A stretch of DNA of 64,000 bases, taken from assembly GCF_021134715.1 (NCBI RefSeq), contig NC_060027.1, forward strand, positions 744,001 to 808,000. Direction: 5' to 3'. The DNA comes from Daphnia pulex (Eukaryota; Arthropoda; Branchiopoda; Diplostraca; Daphniidae). This document shows, piece after piece, positions 51,570 to 64,000 of this stretch (positions are counted from its first letter, which is position 1; every line of letters starts with the position of its first letter). The notes below the pieces were generated by a model. That model was not told where the DNA came from, did not search any database, and was given only the letters and a program-made list of their open reading frames with translations. A program made the position numbers and the translations under genes.

Positions 51570-51888
51570 ACACAAAAAAACATAAAATTAAAACAAAACA
51601 AAACAAAATAAAATAAAAATTTCGCTTGTTATATGCGTGTGACTCTTGAAATAATAATAATAAAATCGATGAATGACAAATTTTTCTTTTTCTTTTTTTT
51701 TTTTTTTTTTAATTTCTTCTTTCACCGCCCGTCGCGATCCATTACACACAACCGTCAAGAAGAATATAAGGGCCAAAGAAGAAGAATGTGTTGGTTGGGA
51801 GGGTTTTTTTTTTGTAGAGACCAAAAAAAGAGCATCAAACAAAGAGGAGTGGTCGAGAAAAAAAAAAAGAAAACAAACATCAAATCAA
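51570..51888. other. Convergent 3' region between RASL10-like gene and MYBBP1A
   Basis: About 320 bases, tail to tail, with AAAACAAAAT-type repeats, a T18 run near 51693-51710 and A runs. No gene seen. Confidence 0.45.
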
Positions 51889-54800
51889 TCAGTCAATCGT
51901 TGACTTCCTCTTTTTCTTCTTTTTGGCCGGGCTTGGTGTTCCGGTGGTTTCGCCTCGTCGATCATCCGCCGTCGTCTCAACTGTCGTCTGCCTCTTTCTC
52001 AGTTTTTTGCCGGCCGATCCTTCTGCAATCGATATTAATCAAGTTTAGTAGTTGCAAGGGAGAAAAAAGAAGTTGTTGATTTGAAAGTCAAACAGGTATT
52101 TTTTCTTTTTAAATTACCGTCAACGGCAGAGAGTGGAGAAGAAGTTTCCTCGTCTTGTAAACTTTTATCATTTTTCTTCGTCTTCTTCTTCTTATTCTTG
52201 GATTTCTCCTCCTTGACTTCTACCAGCGATTCAACCTGATTGCCGTTTGTGTTCTGAATTCCAGCCGTCGACTTTCCAGTCTCCTTACTCCGTTTCTTCC
52301 GGTGGCCGACCACTTCCTGTGCAACCAGCGGCGGTTCCGGCTCGTTGTCGTTCACTTCTGGCGGCACGTCAATGTCCATATCAACTTGAGCAAAAGTGAC
52401 ATCGGTGAATCCTTCTGCCGAGGCTGTCATCCGTCTCTTCTTGGCCTCTTTCTTTTCTTTGTCTCCGGGACGATTGGATTTCGGTTTTTTTGTTGTCGTC
52501 ATGACGCCAGACTCTCCTTCCGCCGCCGCCGCCGCCGCTTTCGATCCATTCACTCTTGCAGACTTGGCAGCGGTACCAACTTTTCCACCCTTCAATGACG
52601 ACGATGAGGAGGATTTTGTTGTTGTGGACCGACCGCCAGCAGCGGCGGTGGCCCGAACGGGAGCCGTAATCGTTTCGTCAAGAGCCAGACCCATCAGTCT
52701 GGCCAGCAGCGAGTGATTCTTTCTCAAATCCTTTTGTTTGCCCAATCCTTTGGCTGTAAAGACCGTCAGGGCAGCTTTGAAAGGCTCCCAAAGTTGGGCG
52801 CCTGTACCAACACCACCGGCAGGAGAGGCGGAGGCCGAGGAGCCCTTCAGCTTGGCAACTTCCGGACAAAGCAGTACAACTCGCAGCAGGATAAAGAGCT
52901 CGTTCAAGTACTTGGGCTTGGTGGATTCGCTACCAGCTTCCTCCACGACCTTTAGACCGAAAAAGGGGAAAAAGAACAAAAGCAAATTCAACATGTTAGA
53001 TCGTTTTCAACATGCAAACACACTACAGGGAACTCTGATGGGTGGGGGGGGGGGCCACCCTGCAAATCGATCGATCGTTACAATCCTTCTCCTCCCACCC
53101 CCATACATACAAGACACGAGGCAAAAACACGCAGGCCGATCGATCGATCGCCAAAACACCCCTTTCACACATAGCCAACCCAACCCCCCATGAAGAGGAA
53201 GGAGAGAAAAAGAACATGAAAGTCGACAGCTCCAAAAGAGCCAAGACAAGTTGGATCTTTTTTCCTCTTTCTCCTTCTTTGTGTGTGTGTGTGTGGAAAA
53301 GTGTAATTACCCGCTGAGAGGATTGCAATAGACTGTGCAACCGCTTTGTCAGGAGCGGCTGGCCCATGGCTGAGAGGGCAGTCGAGTTCCGGAAGAGCGC
53401 CGTCAACAATTGAACGGCCAGCAACTTGCGATTCTTCAGGATCGTCGGACCGAAGGCGTACTCGATCAACGATTCCACTAGGAATCCGGCATCCGGCCAA
53501 GGGTAGACCAGAGCGCGGGAGAAGACGCCAAACGGGACGGGAGAATCGCGTTTCAAAAAGAATTTCGACAAGTTCGAGCGGTACAGCTGATACACTCCGT
53601 CAACCTCCACGTGCCCATCTTTACCCTTGCCGTTCGTCAGACCTGCGGCGGAGTCGCTGACACGAGTCAGGTGCAACGTGCACCTGAGAACGAACGAACA
53701 ACACTGGACCAAATCTTCGCTGATGTACGGCATCAAAGTCCTCTCTGAAAACCGAATTAAACTTTAGTCAAATAACAGTGAAGATGGCGAACTTGTCTTT
53801 TAACTTACTGGCATAAGGTTTGGAGAAGAGGATCTGGAGTAATTTGACCAAGTCTTCCATGCCGATATCTTTCGAGTCAGCGAACCGTCGAATGTTGGTC
53901 AATTTGCGCAAGACGATCCTGGTCCGGTCCATGAGGGGTTTCTGGAGCGGCTCCTTGACGGTGACCTCCAATAACGAGAGGAGAGGCATCATGGCAGCGG
54001 CTGATAAGCCGATGCTCAATTCTTTATCCGTAAGGACCTCCATGAGGTCGAGACAGCGGAGCCGAAAGTGCATCAGGGCAGTGCCTTCCTTGGGCAATTT
54101 GTTCACATTCTTGCGTAGGGGACGGGCTTTGCGGAATTCCTGGAAGGCCGAGCCGAGCGCTTTGTCCAAACTCTCCATCTGTCCGTCGGAGAGATCGTCG
54201 ATATCAACAGATTCCGTGTCCGTCAGAGCAGCGCTGTCGCCCAGAGCTTCGTGGATCTTCATTCGGAGCTTGTCCGTAATCGTTTCCTCCTCGTCCATCC
54301 CGTCGCTAAATTCATCTTCGCCCTCGTCATCTTCCTCCGCTTCAGAGTCTTCAACTTCTTTTTGCTCCGCTTCTTCTTCTTCTTCCGGGCCGTCTTCCTC
54401 GTCGCTGAGGTCGCTCTCTACATCCTCATCAGCGTCGACTAGAGGAGTTTCCTTTTTGGATGGATCGATAACCTATCGGGGAACGGAAAGACAATTAAAG
54501 AATCCGCTCTTCATAAAGTAGAAATTGAAAATATTTACATCCAAGACTTGCTGCAACGCGTTGGGCGTGATGTGTTCAGCCAATAAGGACCAAACGGACA
54601 CGACGATGCTGCGGAGCAGGTGCTGATTGCGCGACAGCAGCGACAGGAGAATATCCGTCACCACCTCCAACCAATGAGGATCGGTCTCAACCTCTTTGGC
54701 CTTGGCCGCCTTCGATTTTTTCGTCTCCTTCTCGTTGGCTTTTTGGTAGCAGGTATCCAACTCGGCAATGACTTCAGATGCCAGGGCCGGTTGGCGGAGC

Positions 54801-57179
54801 AGTTCGAAACCCATGCTGATGTACATAACCAAAAAAAACTGACCAGTCCAGCTGTCAGCTTGTTTAGTCGTTCGATTTTTCTTCTGAATCTTTTGAACGT
54901 CTTTTTGTAAATTGTTCCATAAAGCTTTCACCTATTTCAAAAGAATTGGATCGATCAAACATTTCCCTCAACAACTGTAAGCACACACAGACGACGTACC
55001 TCATCAGAGATGTCACTGTCGGGAACAAGTTGGTTAACTTGCTCAAATGCTTTGGACAAGAAAGTTGATAGATCTTCCAATTTCTTGCAGGGATTATCTA
55101 GCGCTCGCTGAAAATTTTCTTTGGCTGCCGAAGTGAAGACTTTTGAAGCAGTCGGAGTGAAATACGCCCATTGGGCTAGAAAAACTAGTTGCGAGGCTTT
55201 CCAATCTACTTCGCGTTGCATAGCAGGATGACTGATCAGCCTGATCAATTAAAAAACTTTTTTTGAATTGTTTTGATTTAAGGAAACAATTTTGTTAACA
55301 TACTTGGTTAAATGCTGGATCAGCGTGATTTTGTCTTGTGTTCGGCTACTTTCGGCGACGAAACTTCGGTAGATGTCCACCATGCTCACAATAGTTTCTT
55401 TCTTTAGAAAAGAACTTACGTTGGCTATGAACCGGGTATCTAAAGGAAAAGTTATTTTGAATAAAAATGTCGTTGATTTTGAATCGTCTGCGCGTACTGG
55501 TATTTTTGTCGAATGCAACGTGTCCCGAATTGTTAAGTAAATTCTCCATAATCGATGTCTGGGCTTCAGGAGAAATGGTATCCCTGGCCAAGACCGTTTT
55601 AATTGATTCGAGTGTACTATCAGCTAATTCAAAACTCGAATCGTCCTTGGTTTGTAGAATGGTCACTATAACGGACATCATGTTTTTCTGGAGCATTTTA
55701 CCCACCTATTATTTGGAAAACATTTAGAAATAAAAAACCTTGTGACGGAATGGAAATGAATTCAAGCACATACCATTTCTTCGTCTACGAATTTGAGAAA
55801 ACTAATCAACATCGTCATTGCTGTAACCGATTTCAATTTTGTTGGAGATTCTAGAGCAGGTTCTAAGTGACCAGACCAAAAATCTAGAAGCTTTCCAGAC
55901 TCGGATAAGCTGCTGCCTAACCTTGTAAATAGCGGATGATCACCGGGCGACGAATGGGTCTAAAAAATTTCATTGTTAGTTTTCTTGAAATGTCATAAAA
56001 ATAATAAAAAAAAGTAGTCCCTCACCAAAATTAATGTAGTCAATTCACTAAAACATTCAGGATCACTAATGCTAGAAGAGCCGAAAACTGACTTCCAAAA
56101 GCGTTCATCGACTACTTTGGGAAATTTGTTGTGAACGACCAACAACAAGTTCAATGTGTCAAATGTTTGATTCTCCCATGATAGAGACAGTTCTTTTTTC
56201 AGAGCAGGCCACACAATTTCATTAAAAGTTCCTTTATCCACCTGTTGGAAGACGATTAGTAAAAAATGTAGGAAACGAAAATTTGTCAAATGTAAAAATT
56301 ATCGTATTTACTTGTTGGCACAATTCTTCCAAAAATCCGTACGCGACAGGCTGAATGTAATTTTTAACTTTAGAGCCAATAATCAAGTGATCAACTACTT
56401 GAAGCATTTCTTTTTTATCTGTCAGTCTGCCAGATTTCACCAAGGCACCATAGGCTAGTACCTGACCGACATGTTGGTCAATTCTTTCCTGTTGAATGTA
56501 CAAAAGTTAAGGATGTGAACGAATAAGACACACAATGTTTGTCATACTCTTTTGCTGCCTTCAGCCTCAAGTCTATCTTTAATGGCATCGTGCACAGTTT
56601 TATTGGTTAATCGGGTAGCATTTACTGATTTTAAAATCCCAACCAATGTTATATAGTATCCATGTCTGGCACATTCTCTGCTGGAAGCCAATCCTTGAAC
56701 CAATCTGCCAATCGAGTATTCTAACTGGGACTCCTGTAATAAAAAAAACAAATATACATAGTTGAGTAGCTTAGAAGATAGAAGACTTTAACCACAACAT
56801 ACTGAGCAAAGTGGACTCTCAATTTGTTTAATAATTTCCAGCGAAGCAGACAACCTGGCGCTCGCATCTTTGTCAGCTAAATTCCAAAACAGATCCAAAA
56901 ACTGCTGGTTCAATCCTTTTGATGATTTGGTATTGCTGGCTGGCTTAGAGGCTTTCACAACAGGATTGGGAGCCTTATCGGAAACAACTGTCTCATCCTC
57001 TGACTCGCCTTCGAGTTCTCGCGCCTTTACCTGAGTCGACATTTATGTTAATAATGGTTGTACTGCCTTATTTTAAATTCTCGCACGATTACTACAAAAC
57101 ATACCTCTTTACTTTCACTTCCATTTGATGGTGTTTCTGTTTCAGCGGGAGCTTCAGTTTTCACTGTCTTTTTCTTCAT
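51889..57179 (-). CDS. MYBBP1A: MYB-binding protein 1A / DNA polymerase phi-like (Pol5)
   Basis: Nucleolar HEAT/ARM-type protein that acts in rRNA transcription and ribosome biogenesis; the yeast homologue is Pol5. It does not act as a polymerase despite the name. Many minus-strand exons; the first are 57105-57179 (MKKKTVKTEAPAETE) and 56803-57030. The family hallmark is SQLEYSIGRLVQGLASSREC followed by ARHGYYITLVGIL, near 56600-56740. Helical repeats continue to about 54.9 kb. A strongly acidic stretch of Glu, Asp and Ser lies near 54300-54430, as in the family. The C-terminal region (51.9-52.9 kb) is Lys-, Ser- and Ala-rich, with several basic clusters, and ends SPAKKKKKRKSTID, typical nucleolar targeting sequence. 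Size (roughly 1,300 residues) fits. Its promoter is shared with eIF4H. Confidence 0.88.
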
Positions 57180-57518
57180 TTTTAAGAGGTTCGATTTCGA
57201 GCACGCGTGGTGTTGGCCTCGTGTGTCGTTTATGTCGTCTGCTAGATTGCCAGCTTCAAAGATACTAATTAGCATTTGGGTGACGTCACATTTACGTCGC
57301 TCAAAGTTTCGAAGGTTACTTTGATTTCTATTGATTAAAAAAGCCATTTTTTCGCAAAAAATAGTTATTCTATAATATCAAAGTTTGTCAACAAGTTTCA
57401 TTCATTCAATTTTCTTTTTATAAGATTTTAATTCCAAAATTTTACGCTAGAAGTGAACGAGAGCCATCTATCGACGAGACAACGACGCTGTTGTTCTCAG
57501 TTAAAAGCCGTCTCGAAC
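57180..57518. promoter_or_regulatory. Divergent promoter of MYBBP1A and eIF4H
   Basis: Only 339 bases separate the two start codons. No TATA box is clear. A GCCATCTATCGACGAGAC stretch near 57463-57480 is related to ATGGCK-type promoter motifs and lies just upstream of eIF4H. Part of the region is 5' UTR of each gene. Confidence 0.5.
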
Positions 57519-59040
57519 ATGGCAGGTCGTTTTGAAGATGATTTCTCTGGAAGGTGAATACAAATTTCAAATTCCTGTTAAACCAGGATTCATACCCTTT
57601 CTATTATCTGCAATTATTGTTCCTATGGATGTAGTGCATCAATTTAAAACGTTTTATCCCCATTACCTCGCTGGATTACTTGTTACAATTACCGGCATCC
57701 CCCTCCTCCTCATACGTATAGCATGGCAGATTGTGTGTGAATGGCGGCGACGACTATTTTCAATTTCGAGCATGTGTTAGTTACCAACTTTTCTCACCAT
57801 TCTTTTTCATTCTAGGTCTTCGGGTTTCCGTGATCAAGGAAACCGAGGAAACAGAAGTGGAGGGCAGGGTTATCGCAGTGGTAACTCAGGCAAGCCCCTC
57901 CCTGAGGAGCCCCCATACACAGCTTACGTTGGAAATTTACCTGATGGAACAGTACAGGGAGATTTAGAAAATATGTTTGAAAATCTCACAGTAAGTAAAA
58001 TTTTACCAATGACTTGTGTAATTACCATGTTAATTCAATTTTCATTCTCAGGTGAAGAATGTGAGGATGGTTCGTGACAGGGAGACTGATCGTTTCAAAG
58101 GTTTCTGTTACGTTGAATTTGATTCCCAAAAGGACTTGATTCATGCATTAGACTTGGATGGTGTTCTTTGTGAGGGTAAAACACTTCGTGTCGACATCGC
58201 CGAGGGTCGTAAGAATGACAACAGAGGAGGAGGTGGTGATCGAGGTGGAGGTGGAGGGGACTGGGGCCGAGGTGGAGGCCGAGGAGGTCCAAGAGGTGGC
58301 GGAGGACGTGGTGGTTTCGATGGTAAGTTGATAATTCATTTTAAAAATTCTATTAAAGCACAAGTTAATGTTTGTATTTATTGATGGAGGAGGTGGCGGT
58401 GGCAGCTTTGGCGATGGAGGCCGAGGGCGATCTGATCGTGGTGGTGGTGGATATGGCGATCGTGGAGGTGGAGGAGGAGGCTATAACGATCGAAGAGGAA
58501 ACTCTTACGGTGGAGGCGATCGTGGAGGTGATCGAGGAGGTCGCTATGGGGATTCCGACAGAGGAAGTGATCGAGGATCCTATGGTGGCGGCGGCGGAGG
58601 AGGCTACAATGATCGCAGAAGCGATGCTGGAGGCTATGGAGATCGCCGTGGTGGAGGAGGAAGCCGAGGTGATGGAGATAGCTATGGCGATCGACGTGGT
58701 GGCGGCGATCGTGGCGGTGATCGTGGTGGTGGCGATCGTGGTTACTCCAATTTTGGTAGCCGACCCAGAAGAGACTCGGATCGTAAGCCTCCGGCAGAAG
58801 AATTCCGTGAGCCCAACGCTGGTAAGTTAAGCAACCATTTTGGTCTTGATTTTATTTATTCATTTGGTTGTTTTTGCAGAGGAAGCTGCCGCTCGTCCCA
58901 GGTTGAATTTGCTTCCGCGCTCAGTCGGGGCACCTCCGGCCGCACTTGCACCCACAAGCCAGACTGCAAGCATCTTTGGCGGAGCACGCCCAAGAGAAGA
59001 AGTTTTGAAGTCTCGACCCGATGATCAGAACTCTTCATAA
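57519..59040 (+). CDS. EIF4H: Eukaryotic translation initiation factor 4H (eIF4H)
   Basis: RNA-binding cofactor of the eIF4A helicase, which it stimulates during mRNA scanning in the cytoplasm. Five exons join in frame (57519-57553, 57816-57990, 58052-58322, about 58390-58821, 58880-59040), giving 357 residues against 248 in human. One RRM spans about residues 42-120: [20 protein letters not shown] holds RNP2 and FKGFCYVEF holds RNP1, and it closes with [13 protein letters not shown] very long Gly/Arg/Asp/Tyr-rich RGG region fills residues about 125-295. The C-terminus retains the family tail: [20 protein letters not shown] and [11 protein letters not shown]. The acceptor of exon 4 lies in GGAGGAGG sequence, so its exact position (58390 or 58393) is ambiguous. 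Confidence 0.93.
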
Positions 59041-60130
59041 AAAGGAAAGCAAGAAAAAAAAGGACGTCAAAAGGAGGAAACAGAACGGAAGATGATTCGC
59101 ACCTACCTATAAAGACAAGACAACAAAAAATAAAAGTCCAACAAAAAAAAAGTTTAAAAACGAAAAAAAAAAAATCTGAAAAAGCGTGAAAAATAATTCT
59201 CTTGACTAGCTGAAATGGAAAACAAACAAAATGGACTTGGCAAGCAAGTATCTCGTGGCGCGGAAATCCTTCTTTTTGCTGCTCCATGCCACCCTTCCAC
59301 GCAATTTCGCCGTCGTTTCGTGTACCTTTAGAAAACAAAGAAAAAAGAAGGCCCTATGTGTTTGTAATTCTCAAATGATGATCATGCTAACACGTACGCA
59401 AGTCTCTATTTTGACACTTCGAGCCTACTGTGCTACGATGTTGATTTCCCCTCACCATTAGAAGAAGATTGATTGGAAATTTTTTTTTCCAATCGTGAAC
59501 GTTTTTTTTTTCCTCCCGCAATTTCTGATTTATTATCAATTTTTTTTTGTGGCTGTAATTGGTATCGTCTGGATCCCTCTAAAAATATTCACCCGACTCT
59601 CCTTTGTATGTCTGGTAGATCGTAAAAGCGCGGCTGAGTTTGATTGTTCACAAATACTTTGTGTTTCGCCCGAGTTATTCTACACAGATCTTTTCATTTA
59701 ACCCCTTTTCTAAGGGGAAAAAAAGGGCGGCCGAAAAACGCGGAAGATGTGCGTCTATTTTGATACTGTGTCCACATTTTGTTCCCTTTTATTATTCAGT
59801 AAAACGGGTACAGTATCAAGTTTGATAAATCAGCACAACCGCCACCATTACTACCTACCTGCCAGTTAACGTTGATTTCGGTGCGGGTTTTTTTTAAGAC
59901 AACAGTTCCCCTTGTCCGAGTTTCTTGCGAGTTGTTCACTTTCATCTTTTTTTTTCATCAAAGAAGAGCACACGTCACTTCATGTTCTCGAGAAAAAAGA
60001 AAATTTCCTCCTCCAGTTTTTTTTTGGATACTCTTTTGATTGTATTTACTTTACAATACACATCGTCGCTGTTGCTGGGCGAAGTAACAGGATACATAAA
60101 AAAGAATTTTCAATTGTGCAGAATTGTGTC
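59041..60130. other. Convergent 3' region between eIF4H and INTS2
   Basis: About 1.1 kb, tail to tail. AATAAA at 59129-59134 is a likely eIF4H poly(A) signal 89 bases after its stop. The rest has T runs near 59481-59512 and 59888-59896. Several short open frames occur without recognisable features. INTS2 poly(A) signals on the minus strand were not fixed. Confidence 0.45.
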
Positions 60131-63100
60131 TCAGTAGATTTTCTTGTGTAGAATGGCTTTGTTGCAAAGTTGAGAAAAGGTCCGAGAGACTTCGGCGCCC
60201 ATTAAACTCGATTCCGGAAGCAATTTGAACAGTTGGCGGATTTGAGTCGGAGTGAAAGGCACAGACAGGTCGGAGGAAGCAGAGAAATCGACGGCTTTAG
60301 ATTTGCTGTCTATTGGGACGACGGGTGCAGATGGATTGCTGGGCGGATTATTAGTTTTAGCATCGGGCAATTCCCCTTCTTCTAATTCTCCTTCCTCTCG
60401 TTCTTTCTTGATATCCACTTCCATTGGGCTTTCATCATCTTCTGGAGGCGTGACAATTTCTTCCTTGATTTTTTCCGAAACGACTTCTGCTTCCTCCATT
60501 TCTTCCTCCTCATCAACAACCATCTCGTGATCCAGCTGACGGAGCAGGGAGCTGACGATGCGGTGATCGTACGAGCCGTGTAGACATGATTGCGATAAGC
60601 AAACGCGTCCCAATTGAACCAAAAAGCTCACAATGTCGTCAACTAATGGTGGAAAAGCTGTAGCTATTCTCACAAGTGCAGGAAGAGCTGGCAGGTAAAT
60701 TTCCGTACGACCATTGCTTGGTAAAACTGGACCGAATAAAGAACATGTTACACGAATATCTAAATCGATAGGTAATTGATTTCTTTACCGCTGAGAAGGG
60801 TGGATAGAGTGTTGACAGCCAGACGGGCAACATTAAAAGATCTAGGCAGTGCGTACTGTAAAGACAGGTGTGATATGAGATCAACAGCAAAGAGCTGCTT
60901 GGCCAAGTCCCCGATAATAGGCTGGGCAAGTAACTCGGGCAGAAAATCGAGACAAATGTGCATGGAAGGGATACCCTGTGTCGTCAACGGCAAGAGAGCC
61001 GAAGGATAACCCTATCAAATGAATATCAATCATTATAAATTGTTCAAGCATGTTTCAACTATCCAAAGTACCTGGAAATGGACTAATTTGACCAAATTTG
61101 GATCGGCAATAAAAAGTTGATGGAGGAAAGAACAAACAATGCTCTGAATCTCACGCAGTTCTGAAAGCCGTTGATCGTTTGCCTGGGATAAAAAGGTACC
61201 TTGTGAGAAATAAAGTTCAACTTGATGCTTTTGAAAAGAATATCAATTACCTCATCCTCGGGAGTCTGTAGGCAAAGCTCGAGTACTATCTGAACGACAG
61301 AGCTTTCTTGTGCAGCGATCAAGGCCATTTTAAGCTCTTCACGTTCGCTGTCCGACGTGACTCCTGCCAAATTGCCAGGCCCTTGTGCAGCAACAGGACC
61401 GAAAAGCGGTTTGTCGAGTAAATGACGTGACAAATGGGTTCGAGATGCACCTAGCCATGCTTTGAGCATGTATAGAACAATTTGCATAGCCGGTGGGCAC
61501 CTGATAAAAAAAAACAAAAACAATAATGACCAATCGTCAGTTACTAATTTCATTTGTTGTAAAATTACCTAAAAACTCGTGGATCACACCGCAAAACGTG
61601 AAGTGGGTCAAACGTCAAATGATCCTGCGTTAGAGTAGGAGGTGGACAATCTTCCAAAGAAAGCTGCAGCCGGACAGCATTGGCCGTCATTACCCAGAGT
61701 TGACGAGGCAGGATCGAGTTCAGTTTCAACCAAACTTGGCGATACATCTCTGAAGAAAATTGGTTTTTTACAGGATATAAATTCTTCAATGATTCTAGAA
61801 CATGAAACATACCTTGAACCTGTCTGGGAACAGCTTCATTGAGGGTCGATCGAAAGTGCGAGATGAAGGAGTGCGCCACTTGCCACAATGATTTTGGTGG
61901 CATAGCCAAGAGCTTCTGCATCAACAGCATGGCCGGTGCTGGACAACCGGCTACGTCGGTGAAAGCTTTAAATGAACAAAAAAAAAAAAAAAAAAACTTT
62001 TACTTCTAATTCCAAAGTACATACAAAATTTCTCACAAAATGATTACCTTGGCTCACAGTCTGCGACGAACAAGTTGGAACAGATCCATGTGGGCTGCAT
62101 AAAGAAGACAATTGGCTATCGTTGACTTCATACATCCAATCTTCCACCAAACACAGCTGTGGAAAATGAGTGGCTAAAAGCCGTAATAATGGTGAAAAGA
62201 GTCCTATCGATATTTGATAAATAACAAAGGATTAACATGCGGATTGGAGAAAATGGCCAATCTTGCTTTTAAATGTTACCCGCATAAAGGTGTTGTTCTT
62301 TTTCCGCTTGACTGATCAAATATCGAATAGGCAAATCGGCGAAGAACGACTGAGAATAGGATTTGATATTGATACCAGCCACCAAGTAGTTTTTGACTTG
62401 AGTCAGACGAGTATCCTCATACAGTAGAGCGTAATATAAAAGTAAAAGCTGGGCCGTGACGGAATGCTCCTGCCCGTCTGTGCTAGCTCGGCGAACGTTC
62501 CTGGAAAAACTGTTGGCGAACACAACTCGAATTTCCTCTTCGCTGATTGGGTCATGGCCAATGTCAATGGAACCAGCTACGCCCGATTGATTCTGTTGGT
62601 TTTTCGATGGAGATAACGTCAGGATCGAGCTAACATAAACTTCGACCAAACTAGGAAGAAGTGGATGCAATGGAGGACGGCTCTCGCAAAGCTGGCGGTA
62701 AACCCAGGTCTTGATCGGCACGCGATGCTTACTAAAAGCTCGGCTTTTCAACAACTGATAGATGCAGTGAACTGGAAGGAATCCTGCAACGTCTGCATTC
62801 AAACCGGGAGTGACGGGCACTCGGACAGCGTGAGATGTCACCACCTAACATTCGAATTTAAAAGGATAAGATTTTGACCAAATAAACTTGTTAACAAAGC
62901 TCAAACCTGCTCTGGGAATATGTCTTGAGTAAATGCCACCTTCATACGAGCAGTAGAAGCGGGCCGGAGTAAAAGCCTCATGCCAAGCGTTGAGCAGACC
63001 AGGTCGCAAACTGCGCTCAACTGTCCACTGTGAAAGTGGATAGCCATTAGTAATAACATCTCTCCAAAACTGCTCCTCGCTGTTTCCATGCACTTGCCAG

Positions 63101-64000
63101 AGGAAGTCGCTGGCGATTTTTCAAAGTAGCTTTCTTCCCTCACCAACCATTTCACCTAAAATCACAAAATATAACAACTGATATTAATTACGAATAACTT
63201 GCGATTATACCCATCGAAAACCGCTTTGTTCTTGGTCGGGCAAGGCGATGAGAGATGGACAAGCCATCAGCATGCAGAGTCCCAGGGCAACGAAACGAAG
63301 GCCAGCTTCGGTTGGCGGTGGACGACAGGTAATTAATTGCAATAAAAGCCCACCTTCTTCGTCGTACAACTTCATTCCTGCTATACCCTACAAATATTGA
63401 AATAAAGGGTTAGTTTTTCAATTCCAACACCCCTATCTAACATACTATTATTGGAATGAATAGAATTACTTTTAAAGCACAATACAGTCGTAAAAGGGCC
63501 GACGCATCAACAGCACAACGGTCAGGTAACGGCTCATCAGCAGCCATTTGAACAAACGACTGCAAACTTCTCAGTAGCTCTTGGCGTAAAGTATGTAACG
63601 CAGTGGCACGATCATGTCGCTGTAAAATAAGGAAATAGAGTTAAATACGTTGACGGCTAACATAAAGTACATTTAAAGAAAGCTAAACCTTTTGTCCATT
63701 CCTAATGAAAAGAGAAAACCAGGTGCGGATATTTGCATCTCCACCCAAAAGTAGACCAGAGATAAACGGTACGACATCTCCCAACTGGGTTTCAATTTTA
63801 TCTGTTTTGATCATTTTATGGCAGGATGCATAGTCCAAACTAAGTAAAACAGCCAGAGCCGGCATTCTGCACATCTCCACCTGATAGGGAAAAAAACCTT
63901 AAACTAAAGAGAACAAAGCTTTGTCAGAGATAAAAAAACTTACACATTTAAGTTGGATCATCAAAATCTGATTTGGGCACATCCTGCAGAGGGATCTAAG
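60131..64000 (-). CDS. INTS2: Integrator complex subunit 2 (INTS2), C-terminal part
   Basis: Scaffold subunit of Integrator, the nuclear complex that cleaves nascent snRNAs and terminates promoter-proximal transcription. The gene runs off the right edge, so the N-terminus is missing. Minus-strand exons translate to the helical repeat body. Landmarks include NSEEQFWRDVITNGYPLS, LPVHCIYQLLKSRAFS, WVYRQLCESRPPLHPLLPSL and the VEVYVSSIL helix, all in the order I know from INTS2. The C-terminal 180 residues contain a Glu-rich acidic segment (HEMVVDEEEEMEEAE and KKEREEGELEEGELP) before the last helix PFTPTQIRQLFKLLPESSL. The stop is at 60131-60133. The name rests on recalled family motifs, with INTS1 or another Integrator HEAT subunit less likely. 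Confidence 0.8.

Noticed and set aside
53064-53152. GATCGATCGATC runs as a possible regulatory site
   Set aside because: Two short CGATCGAT repeats occur within a MYBBP1A intron; simple repeat sequence is a sufficient explanation.
53820-54521. 233-residue plus-strand open frame
   Set aside because: Antisense to MYBBP1A exons and across their splice sites. Its Ser-rich content mirrors the Glu/Asp-rich acidic region on the coding strand.
58372-58830. 152-residue open frame inside the eIF4H glycine region, in another frame
   Set aside because: It is a shadow of the GGN repeat: the periodic sequence leaves alternative frames open and gives a Val/Glu/Ala/Ile-rich product with no meaning. The true frame has matching splice phases and the conserved eIF4H tail.

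Overview
The window looks like compact arthropod nuclear DNA, most likely a cladoceran crustacean such as Daphnia. The genes have many short introns (about 60-80 bp) with GT/AG borders. The proteins are closest to arthropod and vertebrate orthologues as I remember them, and neighbouring genes are tightly packed in alternating orientations. No prokaryotic, CRISPR or viral gene system is visible. The organism call is inference from gene structure, not from a database match.

Layout. 1.8-5.4 kb: two tandem short-chain dehydrogenase genes (DHRS7-like). 5.8-7.0 kb: DALRD3-like gene. 7.2-8.3 kb (minus): SPT3/SUPT3H, divergent from HEATR6 (8.7-12.6 kb). 13.0-15.0 kb: bleomycin hydrolase. 15.4-15.9 kb (minus): a small coiled-coil protein I cannot name. 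17.5-19.2 kb: eEF1A. 19.2-26.0 kb: a gene-poor stretch holding two foldback (MITE-like) elements and a possible spliced noncoding transcript. 26.0-27.8 kb (minus): leucine-rich repeat protein. 28.7-30.0 kb (minus): small heat shock protein of the Drosophila CG14207 type. 33.4-41.3 kb (minus): UBR1/UBR2 N-recognin ubiquitin ligase, with two tRNA-Pro genes in one intron. 41.3-48.4 kb: a low-complexity, gene-poor region that probably contains the promoter and 5' exons of a RASL10-type small GTPase (48.4-51.6 kb). 51.9-57.2 kb (minus): MYBBP1A/Pol5, divergent from eIF4H (57.5-59.0 kb). 60.1 kb to the window end (minus): the C-terminal part of Integrator subunit 2.

Most genes are housekeeping: translation (eEF1A, eIF4H, tRNA-Pro), tRNA modification (DALRD3), ribosome biogenesis (MYBBP1A), transcription and RNA processing (SPT3, INTS2) and proteolysis (UBR, bleomycin hydrolase). 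They do not form one pathway. The less ordinary signals are the intronic tRNA-Pro pair, the two adjacent foldback elements near 24 kb, the intron difference between the two DHRS7 copies, and the long insertion and unusual C-terminus of the RASL10-like GTPase. I did not find convincing evidence of a wholly new system. Exon borders were read by eye from splice signals and reading-frame continuity.
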